64,000 bases of DNA, taken from positions 28,316,501 to 28,380,500 of the forward strand of contig NC_037090.1 of assembly GCF_002994745.2 (NCBI RefSeq). Reading direction: 5' to 3'. The notes beneath the pieces are model-generated. The model worked only from the letters and a program-made list of their open reading frames with translations, was not told the DNA's origin and ran no database searches. The DNA is from Rosa chinensis. Lineage: Eukaryota > Streptophyta > Magnoliopsida > Rosales > Rosaceae. Below are positions 48,600-60,397 of this stretch, piece by piece. Every line of letters starts with the position of its first letter. The first letter of the stretch is position 1. A program made the position numbers and the translations under genes.

Positions 48600-49590
48600 T
48601 CATCGTGAAAACGACATTCAACGAGGAAATAATGATTTCGTCGTTATTAGTTTGGCGGAAAATTATGTAAAACCCGCCAAATTCAATGGTGACAAAATTA
48701 TGGATTCCTCGCTAAAATCCCGTGTTTTACGATGAACTATTTCCTCGTGAAAAGAAGCAATTAGCGAGGAAATAATGATTTCGTCGTTATTAGTTTGGCG
48801 GAAAATTATGTAAAACCCGCCAAATTCAATGGCGACAAAATTATGGATTCCTCGCTAAAATCTTGTGTTTTACGATGAACTATTTCCTCGTGAAAAGAAG
48901 CAATTAGCGAGGAAATAATGATTTTGTCGTTATTAGTTTGGCGGAAAATTATGTAAAACCCGCCAAATTCAATGGCGACAAAATTATGATTTCCTCGCTA
49001 AAAGCCCGTGTTTTACGATGAACTATTTCCTCGTGAAAATAAGCAATTAGCGAGGAAATAATGATTCCGTCGTTATTAGTTTGGCGGAAAATTATGTAAA
49101 ACCCGCCAAATTCAATGGCGACAAAATTATGGTTTCCTCGCTGAAAGCCCATGTTTTACGATGAACTATTTCCTCGTAAAAAAAAGAGCAATTAGCGAGG
49201 AAATACCGATTTCATCGTTACTTGTTCGGCGGAAAATTATGTAAAACCCGCCAAACTCAATGGCGACAAAACTATGGTTTCCTCTCTAAAAGTCTGTGTT
49301 TTGTGATGAACTGTTTCCTGGTCAAAAGAAGCATTTAGCGAGGAAAATACACTTTCCCCGTTATTAGTTTGGGAAAAAATTGTGTCAGGCCAGCCAAAGT
49401 CAACGGCGATAAAACTACAGATTCCTCATTAAAAGTTTGTGTTCTACAAGGAACCATTTCCTAGTAAAAGAAAAAATAATTAGCAAGGAAAAAACGATTT
49501 TGTCGTTATTAGTTTGGCGCAAAAATTGTATAAGACCCCCCAAATTCATTGGCGACAAAATTAAGATTTCCTCCTAAACCAGATTTTCCT
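48600..49590. repeat. Left subterminal tandem array of the CACTA element, 143-bp units x about 7
   Basis: The landmark TTTGGCGGAAAATTATG recurs at 48651, 48794, 48937, 49080, 49225, 49368 and 49513 (the last copies degenerate). Each unit holds GCGAGGAAATAATGATTTCG, an inverted pair GGCGGAAAA ... CCCGCC and TTTCCTCG motifs in both directions. Confidence 0.92.
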
Positions 49591-50208
49591 GCCTCGACCG
49601 GATATTTCTACCTCAATGAGATATTCTTGTCTCGACCGAATATTTCCTCCTCGACCAGATTTTCTTGCCTCAACCGGATATTTCCTCTTCGACTAGATAT
49701 TCCTGTCTCGACCGGATATTTTCACCTCGACTAGATATTTTCGTCTCAACCGGATATTCCCTTCTTGACTAGATATCACCACCCTAACAAGATATATCTC
49801 CTCCCACAAGATAAGAAGTCTCCTTTATTAAGATACAATCCCTATAACATATAACATGTTATGAATTTTTCCTATTCCTATTATTTGAAGGAGCTTTCAC
49901 ATCGATGATCAAATTATAATTTATCCATTTCCATTAGATTAAGGAGTTTTTACATTCCTAATAAATTAAGGGTAAATGCTCTATAAGAGGTACACAGACA
50001 TGTGCTACAATTAACATTACTAATGAATGACATGTCATAATATGATGGACCTCTCTACAATTTAGGTAGGCCTCATCAACAGGCCGGGCCGGGCCTAGCG
50101 GGCTTGGGTCGGGCTTTATTGTAAATCGAAGGATCCAAGCTCATCCATATAAAGCGGGCCTTGCGGGCTTTATTTACAAATAAATCTTTAAAGACACTAA
50201 TTTTTTTA

Positions 50209-51425
50209 TAAACTTATATTTATATATCATACACTCCAAAGAGCAACGTCTATCAATTCAAAGAAAATAAAAAAACTAACCGTTTGATGTGATCATTACA
50301 ATAAATTATGAGTGTGGTAAAAAATTTAACCAATTTCACCATATTTTCGAATCCGATCGAATTGGTCAACCGTCGTCACTTCTATGTCTTCTTGGTTGAC
50401 CGATGGCGTAACAACCGCGAAACGTGCTTATTTTTCTACATCACGTCTATAAATATTCCATCGATGAATATGCGTGGACATAAGATAAAAATTTCAATTT
50501 TAATTATAAAGACGTTGACGTATACCAATTTGCCTCCTAAAGTTGTACGACTTATATGTTGCATTTAAATTGTTGAGGTTCACTCTAAAGCAACTATGAA
50601 GTGGAAAATGAATTTAGAGAAACCAACCGCTTCATAGAGAGATTGTAATGTTTTATGGTGGTTGTAAAAAATCCAGCCTATTTGGTTCTTGTTTCGAATT
50701 CAATCAACTAGGTCAAACTTAGTTACTCTTATAAACCTATATTTATATATCATACACTCTAAAGAGCAACCCCTATCAATTCAAAGAAAATGGAAAAACC
50801 GACTGTTGAATGGGATTATTATAATAAATTATGAGTGTGGTAAAAAATTTAGCCAATTTCACCATATTTTCGAATCCGAGCGAATTGGTCAACCGTGGTC
50901 ACTTGTATGTTTTCTTGGTTGACCGATGGCTTGACGATCGCGAAACGTGCTTATTTTTTCACATCACGTCTGTAAATATCCTATCGATAGATATGCGTGT
51001 ACATGAGATAAAAATTTCAATTTTAATTACAAAGACATTGGCCTATATCAATTTGTCTCCTAAAGTTGTATGACTTGTACATTGCATTTAAATTGTTGAG
51101 GTTCATTCTAAAGCAACCATGAAGTAGAAAATGAATTTAGAGAAACCAACCGCTCGATGGAGAGATTGTAATGTTTTATGGTGGTTGTAAAAAATTCAGC
51201 CAATTTGGTTCTCGTTTCGAATTCAATCAACGAGGTCAAACTTAGTTACTCTTATAAACCTATATTCATATATCATACACTCCAAAGAGCAACCCCTATC
51301 AATTCAATAAAAATGGAAAAAATGACCGTTGGATGAGATTATTACAATAAATTATGAGTGTGATAAAAAATTTAGCCAATTTCACCATATTTTCGAATGC
51401 AATCGAATTGGTCAACCGTCGTCAT
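50209..51425. repeat. 523-bp tandem repeat, about 2.3 copies
   Basis: ATAAATTATGAGTGTG occurs at 50301, 50824 and 51347, exactly 523 bp apart each time. TATATCATACACTC...AAAGAGCAAC recurs with the same period. The third copy is truncated at GTCAACCGTCGTCA. Short open frames in each unit look similar because of the repetition and have no known family. Confidence 0.93.
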
Positions 51426-51474
51426 GATATGTAGAATATATATGCACATATTCTATATAGAAGTATGAGAACTT

Positions 51475-51625
51475 CACACACACACACACACACACATATA
51501 TATAAACAATATGTGTGTGTGTGTGTTTATATATATATATGTGTGTGTGTGTGTGTTTATATATATATATATATATATATATCTGTGTGTGTGTGTGTGT
51601 TTATAAATATATATATATATAACAC
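51475..51625. repeat. Compound (CA)n/(TA)n/(TG)n microsatellite
   Basis: CA units are followed by alternating blocks of TG and TA dinucleotides. The CA and TG blocks are complementary, so the region could form hairpins or Z-DNA. Confidence 0.9.
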
Positions 51626-52554
51626 GTACATATATAATAGTTTACGGGCCGGGCTTAGTGGGCTTTTGGGGGCCGGGCCTATGGGATGGGCTGGTTTTTG
51701 CGGGCTTTTTGACGGGCCGGCCCTCTACCCACCAAGGCGGGCTTTTGCGGGCTTTTTAACGGCCCGGACCTGGCTTTTGGCCCTGCGGGCCAGCGGGCCT
51801 CCATCAGCCCACTTGATCCGCGGTCTTTTTGATGAGGCCTAAATTTACTAATTTAGGATACCCTATTGTGGGTATCCATTTTTACTTTTATAAATGACAT
51901 ATTGAAGGATTCGAGAAAGAGGAGCCAACTACCAAAAATAAAAAAAACAAACGAGAAGCGGGACAATGAAAACCCAAATGACCGAAGGCGGGGAGGAAGG
52001 TGCCAATTCAAAAGGAAAAAAAAAAATTAAAGATAAAACCTAAGGAAACAAAACTCTTATCTTTTTCGCCCTTCTCTATCTGTGACGGCGTTCTACCAAA
52101 GCTCTGTCTCTAAGGCTCCTCTGAATCTCCCATCTTTGAAGTTCTCATCTCTGTGAGTAAGATTAGATTCATCCCTCCCTATATATTGTTCTTGTATAGC
52201 TTGATTAATCAAGGTCTTATTTTCTTGTAGGCTAGGTTATTCGTTGCTGTTCCAATTATTGAAATTTTTGGATTCGATACAGCTCGATTGATCAAAGCAC
52301 CAACCATCGCATTCTTTGCTCTGTTAAAGGGTTAAGCAACAGGTCAATTGCATTGCACTTGATTTACTGTGCGCCATGAGTTAACGAATGCAGAGAAATT
52401 TTATTTTATTTTTATTTTTTCACCTTAAATAGCATCATGATGAATTAAATTCTGATCAGCTTTATTGTTGCCTTCGTTGAGTACTCCAATTGATGGGCTG
52501 GTCAAATATCTCTTTGAATTCAATTCTTCTGAATACTTAGACTGTGGGTTGCAG

Positions 52555-53202
52555 GTTTCTGTTTGGGATTTCACTCTCTGATAGGCCTGTGTGGCAACAA
52601 TTCATTATTTGCTCTTCTGGGTTGTTCTTTGGCTACCTTGTCAATTGTGTCTGTGAGGTTTGTTTCCAATTCAATTTGATCATTTTGAATTATGTTCAAA
52701 TGTTTCTTCATTCTGAGATATGATTAATTGTTGGTTGTGAACATTTTCTCAATTTTCCTTTGTTGTTGTTCTTAGTTTCATTTTTCACTGTTTGATTGGT
52801 GAAAATTCAGGAGGAGAAATTGGATTGGAATAATGAGTATGCTACATTCTGTTCCAAATGGTTGTGTGGTGGCTTTGCTGTTTATAAAAAATCTTAAGGT
52901 CATGAACTTTTCTCAGCTACCTAAACAGAGTTTTGGGACACTGTTTAGGTAAAAATGGGTTTTCCTTGCCATGTTTTTGTTTTCCAATGTCAAATCAGCT
53001 TTTCTTAGTTGTTATGTTTGTATGTTCTTCTATCTTTGATTCAGTTCTCCTTTCATTGATTTTTCTTTGTCACAAACAGAGTTTAGAATAACGTTTTGGT
53101 GAGAATGGAATTTCATTTGCCATCTTATGATTGTACCTCAAATTACATTTTTCATGCTGTTAACATGTCTAACTTAAATATCAGGAATACGTGTATAATC
53201 GT
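52555..53202 (+). pseudogene. Captured UDP-galactose transporter (UTR2-like) gene segment
   Basis: Exon-like 52555-52657 encodes [20 protein letters not shown] and then [14 protein letters not shown], a close match to the N-terminus of plant UTR2/UTR-type nucleotide-sugar transporters ([30 protein letters not shown]). It is preceded by a GTTGCAG acceptor and followed by a GT donor. After an intron of about 527 bp, an ATCAG acceptor at 53184 leads into GAATACGTGTATAATCGT (EYVYNR), the expected next residues. The match then ends. Retention of the intron shows capture at the DNA level. The full protein has about ten membrane helices; here only the start is left. 52060-52550 may be the captured 5' UTR and its intron. 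Confidence 0.82.
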
Positions 53203-54269
53203 GAAAATAAGTATAGTTATAATTACTGTTGCATAATCCTCGACTGATGAAAACCTCTTGCAGAAGTAAAGGCAGCAAATTAAAAATAGAGAAACAAAAA
53301 AGAATAGTCTACTTAATTGCGAGGTGTTAAGGGGTTTTGTTCTATAGGTGAGAGTCACTTCGTCTTTCTTGCAAATTGTAGAATTGTTAATTCATGGGCA
53401 TTAAGAACAACAGTAGATGAACTGGATAAACTAATATGTTCTCACCTTATTTGCTGATGCATGACTTTCAGATTAGGTGGCTTTCTATTGGACTTCTTAT
53501 TTGCTCATAAAAAGGTGAGAAATTTGATCTGTCATAATGTATTATTCCATTCAAGGGTGATGGGGAGTTGGTAGCTCTAAGATTCAGCTTTTATTGGTTT
53601 TCTTGTTTCGTTTTCTGGGTTAGTAAGCTATGCATACCAACTGTTTGATTTAAGTTCTGACTGAAATTCTATTAACTGTTTGCTGACGCAGCAGCTACCT
53701 ATTTTTTTCAAACTGAAATTTTCTGTATCATGATCATTTAGCTAACTACGAGCAGCTATAACCTTTTATCTAGACCTTCATTTTAGAGAATAATGATATG
53801 TTAATCTTCTTGGAGTGCGAAGAGCATGATTTCATCAGATTAGAGTTGAGCTTTTGGAAAATTAAAACATGTCAAAAGTTGATGTGCCATCTGAAGCTTA
53901 TGACCACGACTTAGGTTTTGAATTAGGCACAATTGTATTTTATTAATTGTTCAGTTAGTTTTTTTCTTTTTTTCTTTTTCCTTTCTTTCTGAAACATATA
54001 GACCTTTTGCAATTGTATACAGTGCTGCGCAAAACAGTGGATTGCTATCTTACACATTTTTGAAGACCACAGGAAAGAAGACATTTATTTTTGATTTTGA
54101 ATTGTTGAGAGCACAAGGATCGCTAAGTTGGTTTTGTTATTGGTTTTAGACTATTTTTGTTACTCCTTAGGTTAGGAAACACTTTGATTGTTACTTTGGT
54201 TTTATTATTATGAGATTTATTATTGGTTTGACTATTTCAATTAGTTTTAAATATTTTCATGTAATATGG
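53203..54269. other. CACTA interior without recognised content
   Basis: It is AT-rich. It may be further diverged intron or UTR of the captured transporter gene. I recognise no transposase or exon. Confidence 0.4.
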
Positions 54270-54940
54270 TAAAGAACAATCGGTGACAAAACCATATGTA
54301 TTGTCAACAGTTTCCTCGTAATAAGCAATCAATTGTAACGAAAAAGAATTTCCTCGCTATAGGCTATAGAATGTATAATGACGAAAATAAATTTCATCGC
54401 TATACAATACACAACTTATGACGATAAAAATAAATTTCCTCGTTAAAAATTATAATATGTATGACGATGATAGTAAATTTCATCGCTATAGGTTATACAA
54501 CTTACAACGACAAAAAGTAAATTTCCTCGCTATAAAATATAGTATCTACTGTGATGAAAGTAAATTTTCTTGCTATAGACTATACAACTTACAACGACAA
54601 AAGTAAAATTCCTTGCTATAGAACATACAACAACAAAAGTAAATTTCCTCGCTATAGCAAATATAACCTACAACGACAAAAGTAAATTTCCTCGCTATAA
54701 ACCTTATAACCTATATCGACAAATGTAAAGTTCCTCGTCATTGAGTACCTTTGGCGAGGAATACACCATATAACCTACATCGACAAATGTAAATTTCATC
54801 GTCATTGAGTACCTTTGGCGAGGAATACTTTTCTCTCGTACAAGATACATATAAGGAAGAAAATAAATTTCCTCGTTAAAGATTGCTTATAGTGAGGAAA
54901 GACTTCCTTGCCATAAGATACCTACAATGACGAAAATGTT
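54270..54940. repeat. Right subterminal repeat array of the CACTA element
   Basis: About ten degenerate units of 45-60 bp contain ACAACGACAAAAGTAAA followed by TTTCCTCGCTATA. The orientation of TTTCCTCGC matches its role as a subterminal transposase-site array opposite to the left one. Confidence 0.85.
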
Positions 54941-55559
54941 TTTTCAATTTTTTTATTATTTACAATTTCTAAATTATTTACATATCATTAGCGAGGAAAT
55001 AATACTTTAGCGATGAAATTTATTTTATCGGGAAATATATTTAACGACTATTTTCTGGCCTTCAAAAAATTTTAGTGAGAAAAAAGTATGAGTTTAGGCG
55101 AGGAAAAAAATTGTAGCTAAAGAATAACGGCGAGAAAAAAATATATTCATCGCGAAAAGGGATTGGCGAGGAAATAGCATTTTTCTCGCGGAAACTTTTC
55201 TTGACCACCCTACCGCGAGGAACTGGTGACAAAAATATCTTCCTCGCGAAAACACTACGGTGAGGAAATCTCAGTTTTCAGCGACAAATTTGTTCCTCGC
55301 AAATTAGCATTTCTGTTGTAGTGTTAGAAGTGTCTAATGATGGTACTAATTAAAAGAAATCTAAACAACTGCTTCGATGTAAATACAATGGATTAGGATT
55401 TTAGTGGCCTCCAAACAACCTCTCCCAAAAGAGACCACACGTATACTATCCTAGCTAGCCTGGCAACTAATTTTCACTTACAGAATGAAACATACCCTAC
55501 TGCATGCAACCAAGGAGTTGCATTTGCTAAGCAAAGCACACCAATGGATTAGAAAGAAG

Positions 55560-56050
55560 CTAGTTAGAGTCTCCAATCCTTTGCTAGCCTGTGTGCCACT
55601 TGATTACTTTCTCCATGACCATGACGCCAACTACAAGTTTGGAAGTTGGAACCGGCCGGGAAAGCAAATGCTTCGATTCACTTCATCAATAACAACACTA
55701 AGATCATCCATCTTCATGAAACTGTAAAGCATCAATCGCCGAAAAAGCATCACCTTCTAATACATACAATATAAGCAAAGCCACTATACAGTGTGCGAAG
55801 CTGACCCCATGAAGGAGGCCGGGCTAAAGCTTCCACTGAACGAGGTGGAAGAAAAACCGAATGGGGTATTGCAAGAGCACCTTTCAACTGACCTTGATCA
55901 TTTATAATAACCGCACCCAAACCATTCTGTCCCCAAGAAGCATCACACGCCCCATCAAATATTTTCAGAAAAAGTGCACTACTTGGAGCTTGCAACTTTT
56001 TAAAGTGGGGATGCTTCGAAGGAGGACGAGCAGTAATAGGACTGTTGATT
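55560..56050 (-). pseudogene. LINE-type RNase H domain remnant
   Basis: The minus strand reads KLQAPSSALFLKIFDGACDA, then GLGAVIINDQGQLKGALAIP and SVEALA, the first half of an RVT_3-type RNase H. Further on, in a shifted frame, SWRHGHGESNQVAHRLAKDW matches the domain's C-terminal end. Several frameshifts separate the pieces. The expected first Asp is in FDGAC. It is a dead fragment without RT. Confidence 0.75.
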
Positions 56051-56727
56051 TGTTGACAGGCGAAAATTCATTATGCGTATCTCCCACAACTTCAATAGGA
56101 TCAGTAGAACTGAAAAACTTTTGGCAATCACAGAACTGAAAGAAACGGAATGCATGCCTTCGATCTGTAATTGCAAACAGAATGGAAGAAATCATTCTTG
56201 TCAACTTAGAAATCCAAATATTTGCAGAAGTGACGTTGAATGTCACATCAAGTTAAGGCTCAAATCTTATCCTTTTAAGCATTTTTTTTTGTTAATTAAT
56301 TACTCTGACCATCTCATGATGTTAATTGATGAAAATTAAACATATATATGACTCACACACTGCTAGTTATTATAAATAACCAACATACCACAACTCACCA
56401 AATAATCTTAATTAGGCTTTAGTAAAAGCAGACAATCATTTTCAAAATTACAATTAATGTTTGCAAATGCAGTCTTCAATCGATACGTCACAAAAGAAGA
56501 GTGAAAAATTATATTTTTGAAATTTTTTTTTTCCAATAGCATACTCCTCCAATTTAATTGCATGCTAGCTAGGATAGTCCATCGTACGATGATGTCTTTA
56601 GAATATGTGCCTCCGGATGGAGCGAGAAAAATCGTTAGAAAACTCAGTCGCGTAATAGGGAGATTTTTTTCTCGTTTGGCCAAGGCTCTTGTTTTGTTAA
56701 TGTTCTCATTCTTAAATATTCAATTTG
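56051..56727. other. Non-coding stretch
   Basis: No recognised gene or repeat boundary. The 91-residue minus frame (56408-56683) and its antisense partner have no family that I know. Confidence 0.45.
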
Positions 56728-56732
56728 GTGGT

Positions 56733-57886
56733 TGTTGCCTCTGAAAATCACCTCGGCCTATATAGCCGAGGGATCAAGGAACAAATGTCATTCTTGGTGA
56801 GTAGATTGCGGGGCGTGCCAGCACACGGCCAGAAGGCCAAGTGTGCAACTGTAGATGTAGAAGATGTAGTGCGCGTGTTCTGACTTCGTCGAGTGACTGA
56901 AAGCCGAGGAAGGAACAATCTCGGCTTAGGGTTCGATGCCTTTGGATCAAGGACTTTTGGGTTGTTCAATGGATGAGTCGCAAATAGCGATTGGTAACTG
57001 AACAATTGCGTTAAAACTACTCCTAGTGCAAGAAATAAACACAATAGTAAAAGAGCAAGAAAATAAACTCTAGATTAAGTGCAGAAAGGTAAAGAGCAAT
57101 AAAGTAAATCGTAGGAAAGTAAATAGCGATAAAGTAAAGAGCGGAAAAAGAAAATAATAAATGGCTTGAAGAATAAAACTATCAACTATTATCAAAAAGT
57201 AACAAAGGAAATTATTGAAATAGCGATACTAGATTACAAGAAAAACGAAGGAAATTGACTCGAACTAGTAGAGCTAACAACTAAGAATTGAAAAGAGAAT
57301 GAAACTAATCTGGAGCTAAGAAAAATAAAAGGAAACCCATGATGGAGTTTTGGTTGGAGATGTATGTGTCTCTCTGTCTTCTGTCGATGCTTCTTTATAT
57401 AGAGGAAGTTAACTTGCTTGACGATCAAACTGAGATAAAGTCTTTCTCTTGAACTCAAACTGTTTGCAGTAATCCAATGAAGCTACGGCTTCTTTAATTA
57501 AACTATCATCAGAAAAATAAGGAAGTGAATCAACTATATGCCGCACGTACTTGCCTTCATTCCATTCTTTGTTCAAAGTCGCACTGCATGTACAAATGTT
57601 ATGAATCGTTTATCAATAAACAACCAAACAGCTAGCTTATTTAACTCCCTCTCTCATCCAAATTAGCCAATAAATGCATATGTGAGCTGCTCTCCTTAAT
57701 CGTTACAAATACTCTAAATGCAATATTAAAGAGATAAAATCTCTTAATGAAGCATTTATCCTCTAAATCAAGATAATTATCATTAATAGTAATTACAAAT
57801 TACCAATGATTATCTTAATTTCTTCATTCATCCAATGGCCACGATATGATTGTTAGGCCGATATGCTAACTGCATGGGTATAAACA
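56733..57886 (-). repeat. 3' LTR of the short retrotransposon
   Basis: It is 1,154 bp and identical to the partner apart from about three substitutions (for example CTATATAGCC versus CTATACAGCC). Its edge holds a near-palindrome, CCTCGGCCTATATAGCCGAGG. Confidence 0.93.
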
Positions 57887-58276
57887 TAGCCCCCCCATTT
57901 TCTTGAGCATCGGCGAGTATCGCCGAATGGTTAAGGAAATGTAAACGCTTGAACTTGTAATTCTACTCGACCCACTTGTGATAAGTGGTGAATCATGGTG
58001 GAGAGTTCTGTTAGATTTGAGACTCTTGGTCAAGCTAATTAATTATGGCTCAAACAAAAGGTAATTGCAAGCAACCATAGAACCATTAAATCATATAATG
58101 AAACCTTCCAAATTCAAATTAGTGATCCATCTCCATGCCTTTTGTTAGCTCATTTGACGTTGACACCAGTACATGGACTTCTTAATTGCCATGAATCAAC
58201 AAATAATCTCTGTATTACCAGAGATCACCACCACCAAATATCATGAAATAATTAAAAGCCTGAAGTCAAGACTAAT

Positions 58277-58702
58277 ATGGTAATATGCATGCCAGCTTCC
58301 AGAATCCATTTGCACCAAGTGAAATCAAATTCTCATTCAATATTTATGCGGACCTTATCTCTAGTGCCCGAACATGTAAGAACAAATTACTATGGAATTG
58401 AATTATGGCATGAACTTTTCTTAGAGCATGCAATTAGGATATACTATGATTCAGTAACAACGATTGCTCTTCCATGCTTCAAAACCTTGACCACTTACTT
58501 CACCTTTGAATTTGCATGCAACACCTGTTGCTTTATTCCTTTTCGGCCTTTTCGACTTTGGCCGTTAGGAGACCAGATCAAAGAATACAAGAGTGAACAT
58601 GAACAAGTTCCGCCTATAATTTGCACCTCTTGCTGTGGCCATTCTTTTTCTAAAAATTACACTTCCAACCTTTTAGCCGTGGAGCTTTCTTTATTATTTT
58701 AA
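58277..58702 (+). CDS. Open frame of 141 codons in the retroelement interior, unrecognised
   Basis: A plus-strand frame, antisense to the element, encodes a cysteine-containing protein (MVICMPASRIHLHQVKSNSH...). I see no domain, signal peptide or repeat. It may be a chance frame or a scrap of captured gene. Low confidence. Confidence 0.15.
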   Translation: MVICMPASRIHLHQVKSNSHSIFMRTLSLVPEHVRTNYYGIELWHELFLEHAIRIYYDSVTTIALPCFKTLTTYFTFEFACNTCCFIPFRPFRLWPLGDQIKEYKSEHEQVPPIICTSCCGHSFSKNYTSNLLAVELSLLF

Positions 58703-58743
58703 ATTCTAAATACACCAAAGCAGAGAATTATAGGACAAAGTCG

Positions 58744-59121
58744 TCATGCCCAACTAGGAGGTGGCCACCAATGTTTTATCTTAAATCCAAAACTTGCTAT
58801 GTTCGTGGCATGAATTTCATGGTGCGTAAAGCCGCAAAGTATTGAACTCATTGAGTACTTAGTGAGATCATTCCGCTCTTTGGACTCTACATATGGTGAA
58901 TTCCTAAGCACCCCCACAGCGAAGAAGTTACCAACTTGTTTCTCCAATTTTAATTTAGCCGATATTGTCGTTATCACATCGGCTTTGTCTCCAATTACCA
59001 TGTCAGTATACATGGTTTCTTCAAGTGTAGGAACCTCATGCTTTACCAAATCGTGGTCAGTGAGCCCCCCGAGTTTAATGTCATTAAAGTAGTGATTTGG
59101 CTCATCAGTCTTCATATGCAT
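58744..59121 (-). CDS. Open frame of 125 codons after the primer site, unrecognised
   Basis: It is in the sense orientation of the element, about 110 nt after the primer site, where gag would begin in an autonomous element. It starts MHMKTDEPNHYFNDIKLGGL and is mildly charged, without a zinc knuckle. I do not recognise it. It may be a gag scrap, a captured fragment, or chance. Confidence 0.3.
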   Translation of the reverse strand: MHMKTDEPNHYFNDIKLGGLTDHDLVKHEVPTLEETMYTDMVIGDKADVITTISAKLKLEKQVGNFFAVGVLRNSPYVESKERNDLTKYSMSSILCGFTHHEIHATNIASFGFKIKHWWPPPSWA

Positions 59122-59243
59122 CGTGGAATGGCTTTATGTTGAAGACAAAATCTGGTTCATGAAAATTCGTTCGTAATTGATTGAATTGCATACCATCAAC
59201 AACGCCTAGAAATATTTAGGGTCCCACTGGGCGTGCCAAAAGA

Positions 59244-60397
59244 TGTTGCCTCTGAAAATCACCTCGGCCTATACAGCCGAGGGATCAAGGAACAAATGTC
59301 CTTCTTGGTGAGTAGATTGCGGGGCGTGCCAGCACACGGCCAGAAGGCCAAGTGTGCAACTGTAGATGTAGAAGATGTAGTGCGCGTGTTCTGACTTCGT
59401 CGAGTGACTGAAAGCCGAGGAAGGAACAATCTCAGCTTAGGGTTCGATGCCTTTGGATCAAGGACTTTTGGGTTGTTCAATGGATGAGTCGCAAATAGCG
59501 ATTGGTAACTGAACAATTGCGTTAAAACTACTCCTAGTGCAAGAAATAAACACAATAGTAAAAGAGCAAGAAAATAAACTCTAGATTAAGTGCAGAAAGG
59601 TAAAGAGCAATAAAGTAAATCGTAGGAAAGTAAATAGCGATAAAGTAAAGAGCGGAAAAAGAAAATAATAAATGGCTTGAAGAATAAAACTATCAACTAT
59701 TATCAAAAAGTAACAAAGGAAATTATTGAAATAGCGATACTAGATTACAAGAAAAACGAAGGAAATTGACTCGAACTAGTAGAGCTAACAACTAAGAATT
59801 GAAAAGAGAATGAAACTAATCTGGAGCTAAGAAAAATAAAAGGAAACCCATGATGGAGTTTTGGTTGGAGATGTATGTGTCTCTCTGTCTTCTGTCGATG
59901 CTTCTTTATATAGAGGAAGTTAACTTGCTTGACGATCAAACTGAGATAAAGTCTTTCTCTTGAACTCAAACTGTTTGCAGTAATCCAATGAAGCTACGGC
60001 TTCTTTAATTAAACTATCATCAGAAAAATAAGGAAGTGAATCAACTATATGCCGCACGTACTTGCCTTCATTCCATTCTTTGTTCAAAGTCGCACTGCAT
60101 GTACAAATGTTATGAATCGTTTATCAATAAACAACCAAACAGCTAGCTTATTTAACTCCCTCTCTCATCCAAATTAGCCAATAAATGCATATGTGAGCTG
60201 CTCTCCTTAATCGTTACAAATACTCTAAATGCAATATTAAAGAGATAAAATCTCTTAATGAAGCATTTATCCTCTAAATCAAGATAATTATCATTAATAG
60301 TAATTACAAATTACCAATGATTATCTTAATTTCTTCATTCATCCAATGGCCACGATATGATTGTTAGGCCGATATGCTAACTGCATGGGTATAAACA
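59244..60397 (-). repeat. 5' LTR of the short retrotransposon
   Basis: It is the partner of 56733-57886. TATATAGAGG near 59909 on the plus strand, also present in the other LTR, could be a promoter element in either direction. Confidence 0.93.

Larger units (their letters stand above)
50067..51841. mobile_element. hAT-like element nested in the CACTA element, 1,775 bp
   Basis: Terminal inverted repeats TAGGCCTCATCAA / TTGATGAGGCCTA. The flanking 8-mers AATTTAGG (50059-50066) and AATTTACT (51842-51849) match at 6 of 8 positions, consistent with an aged 8-bp hAT duplication. The subterminal regions are dense in GGGCC and GCGGGCTT. The interior is a 523-bp tandem array plus CA/TA/TG microsatellites. 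No transposase. Confidence 0.75.
48345..55323. mobile_element. CACTA (En/Spm-like) transposon, 6,979 bp, non-autonomous
   Basis: Ends are CACTACAACAGAAA on the left and its exact reverse complement TTTCTGTTGTAGTG on the right, flanked by a 3-bp TTA duplication (48342-48344 and 55324-55326). Both sub-ends carry dense arrays with TTTCCTCGC / GCGAGGAAA motifs in opposite orientation, typical of CACTA transposase sites. No transposase is recognised. It carries a captured UDP-galactose transporter gene segment and a nested hAT-like element. Confidence 0.95.
56733..60397 (-). mobile_element. Short non-autonomous LTR retrotransposon, 3,665 bp, very recent
   Basis: Two 1,154-bp LTRs (56733-57886 and 59244-60397), TG...CA ended, are nearly identical; I find only three differences by eye. 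The 5-bp duplication GTGGT flanks it at 56728-56732 and 60398-60402. On the minus strand the 5' LTR is followed by TCTTTTGGCACGCCCAGTGG, a primer-site-like sequence, and a G-rich tract (ATGGGGGGGCTA) abuts the 3' LTR. The interior is 1,357 bp with no gag-pol, so it depends on a helper. Confidence 0.93.

Noticed and set aside
48600..49590. CRISPR-like regular repeats
   Set aside because: Units of 143 bp are contiguous and lie at a CACTA end in a plant genome; this is a transposon subterminal array.
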